A stretch of DNA of 33,207 nt from an uncultured Haliea sp. (GTDB lineage Bacteria > Pseudomonadota > Gammaproteobacteria > Pseudomonadales > Halieaceae), in contig CAMYIZ010000022.1 in NCBI GenBank assembly GCA_947258585.1, forward strand, positions 1-33,207, given 5' to 3'. Position 1 is the first letter of the stretch. Each line of letters begins with the position of its first letter. Below are positions 16,711 to 23,829 of the stretch, piece by piece. The notes beneath the pieces were generated by a model that saw nothing but the letters and a program-made list of their open reading frames with translations, had not been told where the DNA came from and made no database searches. The position numbers and the translations under genes were made by a program.

Positions 16711-17499
16711 TCAGCCCTGCTGCTTCTGCTGTTTGCCGCGGGCGGTCACAGCCTGCCGCTGGGCGGCGATATCCTCGCCCGAGACCCGGCTGTTGGCATG
16801 AGTCATGACCTGCTTTTCCATCGCCAGGCCGGCCCCCAGGGTCATCTCCAGGCCATCGTTAACCAGGGCCTTGTAGGCCTTCACCGTCCAGGGTACGCAG
16901 CTGGCAATGTCCTCGGCCAGCTGACGGCAGGCACCCGCCAGGGCATCCGGCGCCACCACCCGACTGACCAGACCCCAGGCATCCGCCTGCTGGGCGCTGA
17001 TGAAGTTGCCGCTGAAATGGGCCTCCCGGGCACGGCTGTGGCCGATGATGCGAGCCAGCTTCTGGGACAGGCCCCAGCCCGGCGCCAGCCCCACCCGACA
17101 GTGGGTGTCGGCAAACCGCGCCTCGGAAGAGGCAATGAGAATGTCCCCCATCAGCGCCAGCTCGAAGCCCCCGGTGGCGGCGACACCGTTGATGCCCATA
17201 ATTATGGGCCGGTCGAAGGCGCGCAGCGCGGCGTAGATATCGTTGTCTCCGTGAATCGCAAAAGCCCCCAGCCCCTGTGGATGGCTGCTGAGCGCTTTCA
17301 GGTCCAGCCCGGCGCAGAATGCCCGGCCCTTCCCGGTCAGGATGACGGCGCGGACTTCCTTGTCCGCCTGCAGCTCGCGAAACGCGGTACAGAGGTCGCT
17401 GAGCAGTGTTGGCGACAGGGCGTTCATCGCCTCGGGGCGATTGAGAGTAAGCGTGACCACCGAGCCATCCCGCTCGAACAGCAGTTCAGCCTCCGCCAT
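16711..17499 (-). CDS. Enoyl-CoA hydratase/isomerase family protein (one catalytic Glu retained)
   Basis: Crotonase-fold enzyme of 262 residues with the CoA/oxyanion segments GRAFCAGLDL and NGVAATGGFELALMGD. Compared with rat mitochondrial crotonase, the first catalytic glutamate is kept (E113 in GGFEL). The position of the second one (E164 in rat) is histidine (H133 in ADTHCRVG). Enzymes of this pattern may act as isomerases or hydrolases rather than hydratases, so the reaction is uncertain. The C-terminus ends in a Gln/Lys-rich RGKQQKQQG. An AGGAGAGG Shine-Dalgarno precedes the ATG and overlaps the end of the upstream paralog's stop region; the gap is 11 bases, which indicates one operon. 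Confidence 0.9.
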   Translation of the reverse strand: MAEAELLFERDGSVVTLTLNRPEAMNALSPTLLSDLCTAFRELQADKEVRAVILTGKGRAFCAGLDLKALSSHPQGLGAFAIHGDNDIYAALRAFDRPIIMGINGVAATGGFELALMGDILIASSEARFADTHCRVGLAPGWGLSQKLARIIGHSRAREAHFSGNFISAQQADAWGLVSRVVAPDALAGACRQLAEDIASCVPWTVKAYKALVNDGLEMTLGAGLAMEKQVMTHANSRVSGEDIAAQRQAVTARGKQQKQQG

Positions 17500-17510
17500 G
17501 TTCGCCTCTC

Positions 17511-18293
17511 CTATTTACCCTGCCACTGGGGGGCACGTTTCTCCGTAAAAGCCGCCACGCCCTCGCGGGCATCGGCGCTGGCAATACAGATTGCCTGCAA
17601 ACGCGCCTCTTCGGAAATGGTGTCAGCCACACCCTGCTCAATGGCGAAATTGAGCGCCGCCTTGGCGTGGCGCAGGGCCAGGGGCGCCTTCCCGGCCAGC
17701 TCCTGCGCCCACTGCAGCGCCTCCTCCAACAGGGACTCCGCAGCCACCACCCGGTTGCAGAGACCCAGCTCCCGACAGCGTTCCGCAGGCAGTTTCTCGC
17801 CGGACACAATCAGTTCATAGGCGCGCTTGCGACCCAGGGTACGGACCAGGTGCCAAGTGGCGCCGCCATCGGGCACCAGGCTGATGGCGGCGAAGGCCTG
17901 ATAGATGTAGGCGTTCTCGGCCATCAAGGTGAGATCACAGACCATGGCAAAGGAGCTGCCGACACCTGCCGCCGCGCCATTGACCGCGCTTATCCAGGGC
18001 TTGGGTGCCTCGGCAATGGCCATCAGGATGGGCTTGTACTCGGTGTTCAGCTGTTTTTCGACGTCGAAATCATCGCCCGCCACTTCCGACAGGTCGGCAC
18101 CGGCGCAGAAAGCGCGCCCCGCACCGGCCAGAACCCCGACACGAATGGCGGCGTCTTCGTTGACTTCCTGCACTGCCTGCAGCAAGTCGCGCCGCAGCGC
18201 GGCATTGAATGCGTTGAGGCTGTCGGGGCGATTCAGGGTCACCAGGGCAACCTGTCCGTGCCGGGTTACCGTGACTGTTTCATAGTTGGCCAT
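17511..18293 (-). CDS. Crotonase-fold protein, PaaG-like isomerase pattern
   Basis: A second crotonase-fold enzyme (260 residues) with GRAFCAGADLSE and NGAAAGVGSSFAMVCD. Both crotonase glutamates are missing: the first position is serine (S114) and the second is phenylalanine. Instead it has LVPDGGATW (D142), matching the aspartate-containing LIPDCGGTW region of E. coli PaaG, a ring-opening enoyl-CoA isomerase. It is therefore better read as a PaaG-like isomerase than as a hydratase; the substrate is unknown. The ending AFTEKRAPQWQGK is also PaaG-like. A GAGGAG Shine-Dalgarno precedes the ATG. It lies 30 bases after the racemase gene and 11 bases before the next paralog. Confidence 0.88.
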   Translation of the reverse strand: MANYETVTVTRHGQVALVTLNRPDSLNAFNAALRRDLLQAVQEVNEDAAIRVGVLAGAGRAFCAGADLSEVAGDDFDVEKQLNTEYKPILMAIAEAPKPWISAVNGAAAGVGSSFAMVCDLTLMAENAYIYQAFAAISLVPDGGATWHLVRTLGRKRAYELIVSGEKLPAERCRELGLCNRVVAAESLLEEALQWAQELAGKAPLALRHAKAALNFAIEQGVADTISEEARLQAICIASADAREGVAAFTEKRAPQWQGK

Positions 18294-18323
18294 TTGGACT
18301 CCTCGTAATTGATGCTGCCGCTG

Positions 18324-19457
18324 TCAACCCAACGTACCCGAGTCACGCAGCTTTCTGATTTCGCTCTCCGCAAAACCCATCGCCGCCAGCGTTTCCTCGG
18401 TGTCCTCACCGAGACTGTGGGGACCGTGGGCAACCTGCGACGGCGTCCGGCTGAAGCGCGGCGCCGGCGCCGGCTGGGTCACTCCATCCATTTCGATATA
18501 AGTGTTGCGGGCCACGTTGGCCGGGTGTTTTGGCGCGTCCACGAATGACAGCACCGGCGCAAAACAGACGTCCGTGCCCTCCATGATCTCGCACCACTCC
18601 GCCTGGGTCTTGCGCTTGAAAACCGCCGCCAGCTTGTCCGTGAGTTCCGGCCACAGGGAGGAATCATTCTGGTTGCCGAACTCGTCTTCCGGCAATTCCG
18701 CCAACTGTTTAAGCAGGGCATAGAACTGTGGCTCGATCGAACCCACCGAGATGTACTCGCCGTCTGCACACTCATAGGTATCGTAGAAATGCGCTGCCCC
18801 ATCCAGCAGGTTGGCCCCGCGCTGGCTGGCATCCCAGCCGCCGATGGCGTGGAAACCGTGGAACATCCACATCAACTGGGCAGCGCCGTCGACCATCGCC
18901 ACGTCGATGACCTGGCCCTTGCCGGAGTTCGCGGTTTCCAGCAAGGCCGCCAGCACGCCGTTGACCAGCAGCATGCCGCCACCGCCCATGTCGCCCACCA
19001 GATTGAGCGGCGGCACGGGCTTCTGCCCCTTGCGACCAGTGGCAAACAGCGCCCCGGTGAGGGAGATATAATTGATATCGTGCCCGGCGGCGTGCGCCAG
19101 CGGACCTTCCTGGCCCCAGCCGGTCATGCGCGCGAACACCAGTCGCGGATTGCGCTGCAGGCAGGTCTCAGGGCCGACGCCCAGCTTCTCGCAGACACCG
19201 GGACGATAGGGATCGATCAACACATCCGCGTTCTCGATCATCCGCAGCAGGGTCTCCACCCCTTCAGGCTGTTTCAGGTTGAGGACCACGGACTTCTTGC
19301 CGCGGGCGCTGACATCGCGCGTCTGCTTGGGGTCGGTGCCGTTGGCTCGCTCGATGCGAATCACTTCCGCACCCATATCGGCGAGTATCATCCCGCCCAT
19401 GGGGGCGGGACCGATACCCGCGAGCTCAATCACGGTGAAGCCGTTCAGTGGTCCCAT
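18324..19457 (-). CDS. Alpha-methylacyl-CoA racemase (family III CoA-transferase fold)
   Basis: The 377-residue protein belongs to the CaiB/BaiF fold. Residues of the racemase subgroup are present: H126 in GHDINY, D156 in NLVGDMGGG and E242 in GSIEPQFY, matching the H126/D156/E241 acid-base set known for the mycobacterial alpha-methylacyl-CoA racemase. The enzyme interconverts (2R)- and (2S)-2-methylacyl-CoA, needed before beta-oxidation of pristanoyl-type or sterol side-chain acyl-CoAs because the dehydrogenase accepts only the S form. The Shine-Dalgarno AAGGGGG lies ahead of the ATG. It is 12 bases after the HSD10-like gene and is the strongest clue that the operon handles methyl-branched chains. 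Confidence 0.93.
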   Translation of the reverse strand: MGPLNGFTVIELAGIGPAPMGGMILADMGAEVIRIERANGTDPKQTRDVSARGKKSVVLNLKQPEGVETLLRMIENADVLIDPYRPGVCEKLGVGPETCLQRNPRLVFARMTGWGQEGPLAHAAGHDINYISLTGALFATGRKGQKPVPPLNLVGDMGGGGMLLVNGVLAALLETANSGKGQVIDVAMVDGAAQLMWMFHGFHAIGGWDASQRGANLLDGAAHFYDTYECADGEYISVGSIEPQFYALLKQLAELPEDEFGNQNDSSLWPELTDKLAAVFKRKTQAEWCEIMEGTDVCFAPVLSFVDAPKHPANVARNTYIEMDGVTQPAPAPRFSRTPSQVAHGPHSLGEDTEETLAAMGFAESEIRKLRDSGTLG

Positions 19458-19469
19458 GATCGAGCCCCC

Positions 19470-20243
19470 TTAACGCGGCTGCATGCGGATGGCGCCGTCG
19501 AGACGGATACACTCGCCATTCACGTAGTCGTTTTCAGCGATAAAGATCGACAGGTGGGCAATTTCCTCGGGCCTGCCCAGACGACGTGGGTAACACACGC
19601 TGCTCTCCAGGGATTTGTAGGCCTCTTCCGGCAGCGATTCGAACAACGGCGTGTGAATCAGGCCGGGCACAATGGTGTTGACGCGGATGCCGTAGCTCGC
19701 CAGGTCACGGGCCATGGGCAGGGTCATGCCAACGATGCCGCCCTTGCTGGCGCTGTAGGCCAGCTGGCCGACCTGGCCCTCCATGGCGGCAATGGATGCC
19801 GTATTGATGATCACGCCGCGGCCGCCGTCTTTGTTGATCGGTTCGTTCTTCGCCATCTGCTCCGCCGCGTAGCGCGCCACATTGAAGGTTCCGACCAGGT
19901 TCACGTTGATGACCGGCATGAACTGGTCCAGCGGGAACGGGCCATTCTTGCCCAGGGTCTTGCAGGCGCTGCCGATACCGGCGTAGTTGTTGCAGATGTG
20001 CACGGCGCCGAACTTCTCGACTACCCCCGCAACTGCTTCACGGACCACGTTCTCGTCCGCCACGTTGACGCTCCAGAAGCCAACCTTGTCGGCGCCAAGC
20101 TGATCGATAAGCGCTTTGGCGTTGGCCTCGTTGAGGTCAAAGATGGCAACCTTGGCGCCCTTCGCCACATAGGCCTCGACGGTGGCGCGGCCAAGCCCGG
20201 AGGCCCCGCCGGTTACGATGGCTACTTTTCCTGCGAGTTCCAT
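19470..20243 (-). CDS. HSD10-like 3-hydroxyacyl-CoA dehydrogenase (SDR)
   Basis: SDR of 257 residues with the cofactor loop TGGASGLG (11-18), an aspartate after beta-2 (AIFDLN, D36) that predicts NAD+, and catalytic S150, Y163 and K167 (YSASK). The [15 protein letters not shown] and [15 protein letters not shown] blocks are those of type-2 3-hydroxyacyl-CoA dehydrogenase (HSD17B10), which oxidises 3-hydroxy-2-methylacyl-CoA and related substrates. The usual NCAG/NNAG loop reads NYAG here (CNNYAGIG). It would supply the third step of beta-oxidation in the operon. The Shine-Dalgarno AAGGAG lies about eight bases from the ATG. The gap to the upstream acyl-CoA dehydrogenase gene is 24 bases. Confidence 0.92.
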   Translation of the reverse strand: MELAGKVAIVTGGASGLGRATVEAYVAKGAKVAIFDLNEANAKALIDQLGADKVGFWSVNVADENVVREAVAGVVEKFGAVHICNNYAGIGSACKTLGKNGPFPLDQFMPVINVNLVGTFNVARYAAEQMAKNEPINKDGGRGVIINTASIAAMEGQVGQLAYSASKGGIVGMTLPMARDLASYGIRVNTIVPGLIHTPLFESLPEEAYKSLESSVCYPRRLGRPEEIAHLSIFIAENDYVNGECIRLDGAIRMQPR

Positions 20244-20267
20244 GCTCTTTTCTCCTTGTGCGATTGA

Positions 20268-21443
20268 TCAGAAATTGCGTGTATTGAACGGTGTGTAACT
20301 GTCAGACAGGCAGTCCCGACTGATGATGATTTTCATGACCTCGGAACTGCCCGCGTAAATTGTGGCGATCTTGGCGTCCGTACACTGGCGACTGATGGGG
20401 TACTCATCCATGAACCCGGCGCCGCCGTGCAGCTGGACCCCGAGATCCGCCGAGGCCACCTGCAACTCGCTGGTGACCAGTTTCGCCTTGGCGGCGTCCA
20501 CCGCCGTCAGGGCGCCATTATTGAACGCCCGGACGCACTGGTCGACATAAATTTGCGCAATATCCAGCTGCGTGCGCATCTCGGCCAGTTTGAACTGGGT
20601 ATTCTGGAAGGCCGCCAGGGGCTTGCCGAATACCTTGCGCTCGCGCACGAATTCGGCGGTCAGGTCCCAGGACAGCTGGGCCGCGGCCAGGTAGCCGCAG
20701 GCGCCGATCAGGCGCTCCTCCGCCAGGCCTTCCATCAGATAGATGAACCCCTTCCCCGGCTCACCCAGTACATTGGCCTTGGGTACCTTGACGTCGTTGA
20801 AGAACAGCTCGGCAGTGTCCTGCGCCTTCATGCCCATCTTCTTCAGGTTGCGGCCGCGCTCGAAGCCTTCCATGCCCCGCTCCACAATGAACAGGGTCAT
20901 GTGGTGAGGATTGTTCTCGGGGTCGGTCTTGGCCGCCACAATCACCACGTCAGCGTTTATGCCGTTGGAAATGTAGGTCTTGGAACCATTCAACAGCCAG
21001 TGATCGTCTGCCTCCACTGCCGTTGAGCGCATGCCGGCGAGATCGCTGCCGGCATCCGGCTCGGTCATGGCGATGGCCAGGATGGTCTCCCCGCTGATAC
21101 AGCCGGGCAGGAAACGCTGGCACTGCTCCTCACTGCCGAAGCGGGTAAAATAGGGGCCGACCAGGCGACCGTGCAGGGTGCTGTACCAGTCGCCCGCACG
21201 CGCGTAGGCGGTTTCCTCAATGATCACCTGCTCGAAGCGAAAATCGGGGTCTCCCATGCCGCCGTACTTCTCCTCCGGCCAGACCATCAGGAACCCCTGC
21301 TCCCCCGCCTTGCGAAATGCGGAGCGGTCGACGATTCCGGCCTCTCGCCAGGCCTCCATATGTGGCACAATCTCGGCAGCGAGGAATTTTCGATAGGCAT
21401 CTCGAAACATGTTCTGTTCATCGGTGAAGTCGCGTTGCAGCAT
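20268..21443 (-). CDS. Acyl-CoA dehydrogenase (FAD-dependent)
   Basis: First gene of the operon; introduces the alpha-beta double bond in acyl-CoA. From ATG 21443 it has 391 residues with the ACAD helical N-domain, the FAD/substrate motif AIAMTEPDAGSDLAGM, the middle beta domain (LNGSKTYISNGINAD) and the C-terminal helical domain (RERKVFGKPLAAFQNTQFKLAEM, then LHGGAGFMDEYPISRQ). The medium-chain catalytic glutamate site (YEG) is YAGSSEVM, so the base probably sits in the alternative helix-G position used by the isovaleryl/long-chain group; the exact residue is not certain. AGAGG ahead of 21443 supports this start over an in-frame GTG at 21476. ACAD partners such as ETF are not encoded here. 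Confidence 0.94.
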   Translation of the reverse strand: MLQRDFTDEQNMFRDAYRKFLAAEIVPHMEAWREAGIVDRSAFRKAGEQGFLMVWPEEKYGGMGDPDFRFEQVIIEETAYARAGDWYSTLHGRLVGPYFTRFGSEEQCQRFLPGCISGETILAIAMTEPDAGSDLAGMRSTAVEADDHWLLNGSKTYISNGINADVVIVAAKTDPENNPHHMTLFIVERGMEGFERGRNLKKMGMKAQDTAELFFNDVKVPKANVLGEPGKGFIYLMEGLAEERLIGACGYLAAAQLSWDLTAEFVRERKVFGKPLAAFQNTQFKLAEMRTQLDIAQIYVDQCVRAFNNGALTAVDAAKAKLVTSELQVASADLGVQLHGGAGFMDEYPISRQCTDAKIATIYAGSSEVMKIIISRDCLSDSYTPFNTRNF

Positions 21444-21481
21444 GTCTGTTGCCTCTGATGGATAAGATAAGTGCACCTGCC

Positions 21482-21510
21482 AGTATGTGCAGCGGCGCCA
21501 ACGCCAGCAA
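21482..21510 (-). promoter_or_regulatory. Candidate promoter of the acyl-CoA operon
   Basis: On the minus strand TTGCTG (complement of 21505-21510) and CATACT (complement of 21482-21487) are separated by 17 bases. The -10 matches four of six consensus positions and the -35 three. Transcription would start near 21475, about 32 bases before the ATG. The upstream TGACCT repeats at 21511-21538 would sit at about -36 and beyond, a position from which activators act. Confidence 0.3.
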
Positions 21511-21538
21511 TGACCTGTGCCGACAAATAAATTGACCT
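21511..21538. promoter_or_regulatory. Direct repeats TGACCT spaced 22 bp, candidate AraC-family site
   Basis: TGACCT occurs at 21511-21516 and 21533-21538 in the same orientation, 22 bp start to start, which is two helical turns. AraC-family regulators typically bind two direct half-sites 21-22 bp apart. The pair is in the 132-base divergent region between the acyl-CoA operon and the GGDEF-araC genes. The second copy overlaps a TTGACC at 21532-21537 that could be the -35 of the plus-strand promoter (with TAGACA at 21555-21560). A weaker third copy, TGACAG, is at 21543-21548. Confidence 0.45.
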
Positions 21539-21575
21539 AAACTGACAGCGCCAGTAGACAGGGCCCAAACCACCC

Positions 21576-22751
21576 ATGCACATCAGTTTCGCCGAGCATA
21601 TCGTCTTCGCCCACTACGGCATGGTAGTCGCACTCGTCTGCGCCCAGATGCTGGTGCTGTACGCCCTGAGCGATGTCGCGCGGCCGCCGGCGGGGCTTGG
21701 ATTCTACAGTGTCTACTTCATGACGGCACTGCTGGCCTGGATCGCCTTCACGGTAGCCGAGGTCGCCAATCTGGCGGTGGCGGTGAATGTGCCGGCAGTG
21801 GCCGCAATGATCAGCAGCTACCTGCTGTTGTTGGCCGTCATGCAGCGCTCGGACATACGGCGTGGCCGCTACGCCATCGGCGCCGCCTCCGCCTGTGCCT
21901 GCCTGGCCGTCTTTTTTCTCGATCCCGCACCCATGCTGCAGGTCTACGGGGCCGCGACAGCGCTGGCATGGGGAACGCTGGCCGCGATCTCCGGCATTCG
22001 GGGCCTGCACTCACGCAACGCTGGCGACGGCATTATCAGCCTGGGCGGCGCGGCCATGCTGGGCGCGATGCTGGCCTTTCTCCTGACCTTTCTCCCCGGC
22101 CGCACGGATCCAGCCACCACGTCCGGAATTGCCTACGCCCTGCACAGCGGTGCTCACGTGCTGGTGATAATCGGTTTTCTTACCAGCATTGTAGTCGACC
22201 AACGGCATCAGCTCCTGCGCCAGAACACCCTGGACCCTTTGACCCGCCTGCTCAATCGCCGCGGGCTGGAGCAAGCCCTGCATGTCACCCTCGCCAATGC
22301 CTGCCGCCACGGGCAGACCACCGCGGCGGTGATGCTGAACATCGACCACCTGCAACGGCTCAATGACCACTTCGGCGCGGACACCGGCGACAAGGTGATC
22401 CAGCAGGTGTCCCAGTGTCTGGAAGCCGAGTGCCGCGCCAGCGACGTTGTCTCCCGCTACGACGGCGACACCTTCCTGGCGATACTGCCCAATTCGGATC
22501 TGGCAGCGGCCAGGAAGCTGGCGGAACGTATCCGCGGTCACCTCGCGGCCGCCGTACTCCAGGTGGCAGACCAACCGGTAGCGGTTACCGTCAGCCTGGG
22601 TATCGCCGAGGCACTGGGGGCCACCAGCCTGGACCGTCTCTGCAAGGACGCGGAGCTGGCCCTGCAGCTGGCCAAGCGGGGCGGCCGCAATCGGGTGGCA
22701 GCCGTCGAGCACCGCGCGGTCCAGCTCAGCAACCATCCGGCGAGGCCCTGA
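21576..22751 (+). CDS. Membrane GGDEF-domain protein with degenerate active site and intact I-site
   Basis: The 391-residue protein has about six or seven hydrophobic segments over residues 8-210 and a cytosolic GGDEF domain from about 215 to 385 (TLDPLTRLLNRRGLEQAL to the AKRGGRNRVAA end). The signature is DGDTF (296-300) instead of GG(D/E)EF, and the first metal-binding aspartate is asparagine (LNID, N255). Diguanylate cyclase activity is therefore doubtful. The inhibitory-site motif RxxD is intact as RASD (287-290), five residues before the signature as in PleD, so it could act as a c-di-GMP receptor. The start ATG lacks a clear Shine-Dalgarno. Its TGA directly abuts the ATG of the AraC gene. 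Confidence 0.9.
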   Translation: MHISFAEHIVFAHYGMVVALVCAQMLVLYALSDVARPPAGLGFYSVYFMTALLAWIAFTVAEVANLAVAVNVPAVAAMISSYLLLLAVMQRSDIRRGRYAIGAASACACLAVFFLDPAPMLQVYGAATALAWGTLAAISGIRGLHSRNAGDGIISLGGAAMLGAMLAFLLTFLPGRTDPATTSGIAYALHSGAHVLVIIGFLTSIVVDQRHQLLRQNTLDPLTRLLNRRGLEQALHVTLANACRHGQTTAAVMLNIDHLQRLNDHFGADTGDKVIQQVSQCLEAECRASDVVSRYDGDTFLAILPNSDLAAARKLAERIRGHLAAAVLQVADQPVAVTVSLGIAEALGATSLDRLCKDAELALQLAKRGGRNRVAAVEHRAVQLSNHPARP

Positions 22752-23750
22752 ATGCGGGAACTGTCGATTTCCGTCTACTTTGCCCGCGCGGTGTTGCGCA
22801 ACGCTGTGGCCATCGGCCTGGACCCCATGCAGCTGCTGCGCAAGAACCGGATATCTCCCCGCCTGTTGCTGGAGGAAGGTGCGCGCATCTCGATTGAGCG
22901 CTTCGCTGACCTGCAGGTCAGCACCATGCTGGCGATGAACGACGAAGCCCTGGGCTACACCAGCCGCCGCCTGCCCATCGGCACCTGGTCCATGATGTGC
23001 CACGCGGTCATAGGCTGCGAAACCCTGGGGCAGGCGCTGAACCGCTACTGCCGCTTTTTCCAGCTTTTTGAAGCGACACCCTTTCCCGCGCTCGTGGAGG
23101 AGGCCGACCTGGTCAGGTTGCGGCTGCAACACGAAGGGCACGTGCCGCCTCAGCCCTACCCGGTCGAACTGATGCTGTTCAATGCCCACCGGTTCGGCAG
23201 CTGGCTGGTGCAGGAACACCTGCCGCTGCAGGTCGTCAACCTGGCCTATCCGCCCGCGGCGCGGCAGGAGGACTACCGGCGCATGTTCCTCGCCAATCCC
23301 GTCCATTTTGACAGCGAACACTGTGAACTGGTGTTCTCCGCGACGCTGATGGACCGGCGCATCAGCCAGACTGAGCAGAGCCTGCGTCACTACCTGCGGC
23401 ATCCGGTGCTGATGATGCTGACCCAGGATTTTTCTCGCAATAGCTGGACCACACGGGTTCGCGACCAGATACGCTACAGCCTGCACGACATGCCGGAACT
23501 GGCTGCTGTGGCGGAGACACTGGACATTCACCCGCAGACTCTGCGTCGACGCCTGTCGGCAGAAGGCACGACCTTCAAGGACATCAAGAACCAGCTGCGG
23601 CGGGACACCGCGCTGCATTACCTCGGCAAGCAGGGTCTCTCAATCGAGGAAATCGCCTGCCGCTCGGGCTTTTCCGAATCCAGCGCGTTCATCCGCGCCT
23701 TCAAGGGCTGGACCGGCGTTACCCCGTACACCTACCGCAAAGGTCTCTGA
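22752..23750 (+). CDS. AraC-family transcriptional regulator (arabinose-binding-like N-domain type)
   Basis: The 332 residues have an N-terminal ligand-type domain of the Arabinose_bd/OruR-ArgR group (segments GALGY-like DEALGYTSRRLPIGTWSMM and CETLGQALNRYCRFF) and a C-terminal double helix-turn-helix. In the latter, LAAVAETLDIHPQTLRRRL is the first helix-turn-helix and IEEIACRSGFSESSAFIRAF the second, followed by GVTPYTYRK. Related regulators often control acyl-CoA, lipid or amino-acid catabolic operons. The gene starts at the base after the GGDEF stop (TGAATG), with GAGG eight bases before the ATG, so the two are co-translated. Control of the divergent acyl-CoA operon through the TGACCT repeats is inference. 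Confidence 0.93.
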   Translation: MRELSISVYFARAVLRNAVAIGLDPMQLLRKNRISPRLLLEEGARISIERFADLQVSTMLAMNDEALGYTSRRLPIGTWSMMCHAVIGCETLGQALNRYCRFFQLFEATPFPALVEEADLVRLRLQHEGHVPPQPYPVELMLFNAHRFGSWLVQEHLPLQVVNLAYPPAARQEDYRRMFLANPVHFDSEHCELVFSATLMDRRISQTEQSLRHYLRHPVLMMLTQDFSRNSWTTRVRDQIRYSLHDMPELAAVAETLDIHPQTLRRRLSAEGTTFKDIKNQLRRDTALHYLGKQGLSIEEIACRSGFSESSAFIRAFKGWTGVTPYTYRKGL

Positions 23751-23829
23751 ACCCGCCGCTGTGCTCGCGGGCACCTACTCGTCTATAGTGAGCAGGCACC
23801 ACCACCCGCAGAAACGAAAGGAGAGCATT

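Noticed and set aside
18789-20267. Plus-strand open frame of about 492 residues opposite the racemase and HSD10-like genes
   Set aside because: Shadow of two real genes; histidine- and glutamine-rich and without recognisable domains.
21539-21575. c-di-GMP riboswitch ahead of the GGDEF gene
   Set aside because: The space before the start is too short and no conserved aptamer elements are visible.
22011-23618. Minus-strand open frame of about 535 residues across the GGDEF and AraC genes
   Set aside because: Both plus-strand proteins have full domain signatures; the antisense frame has none.
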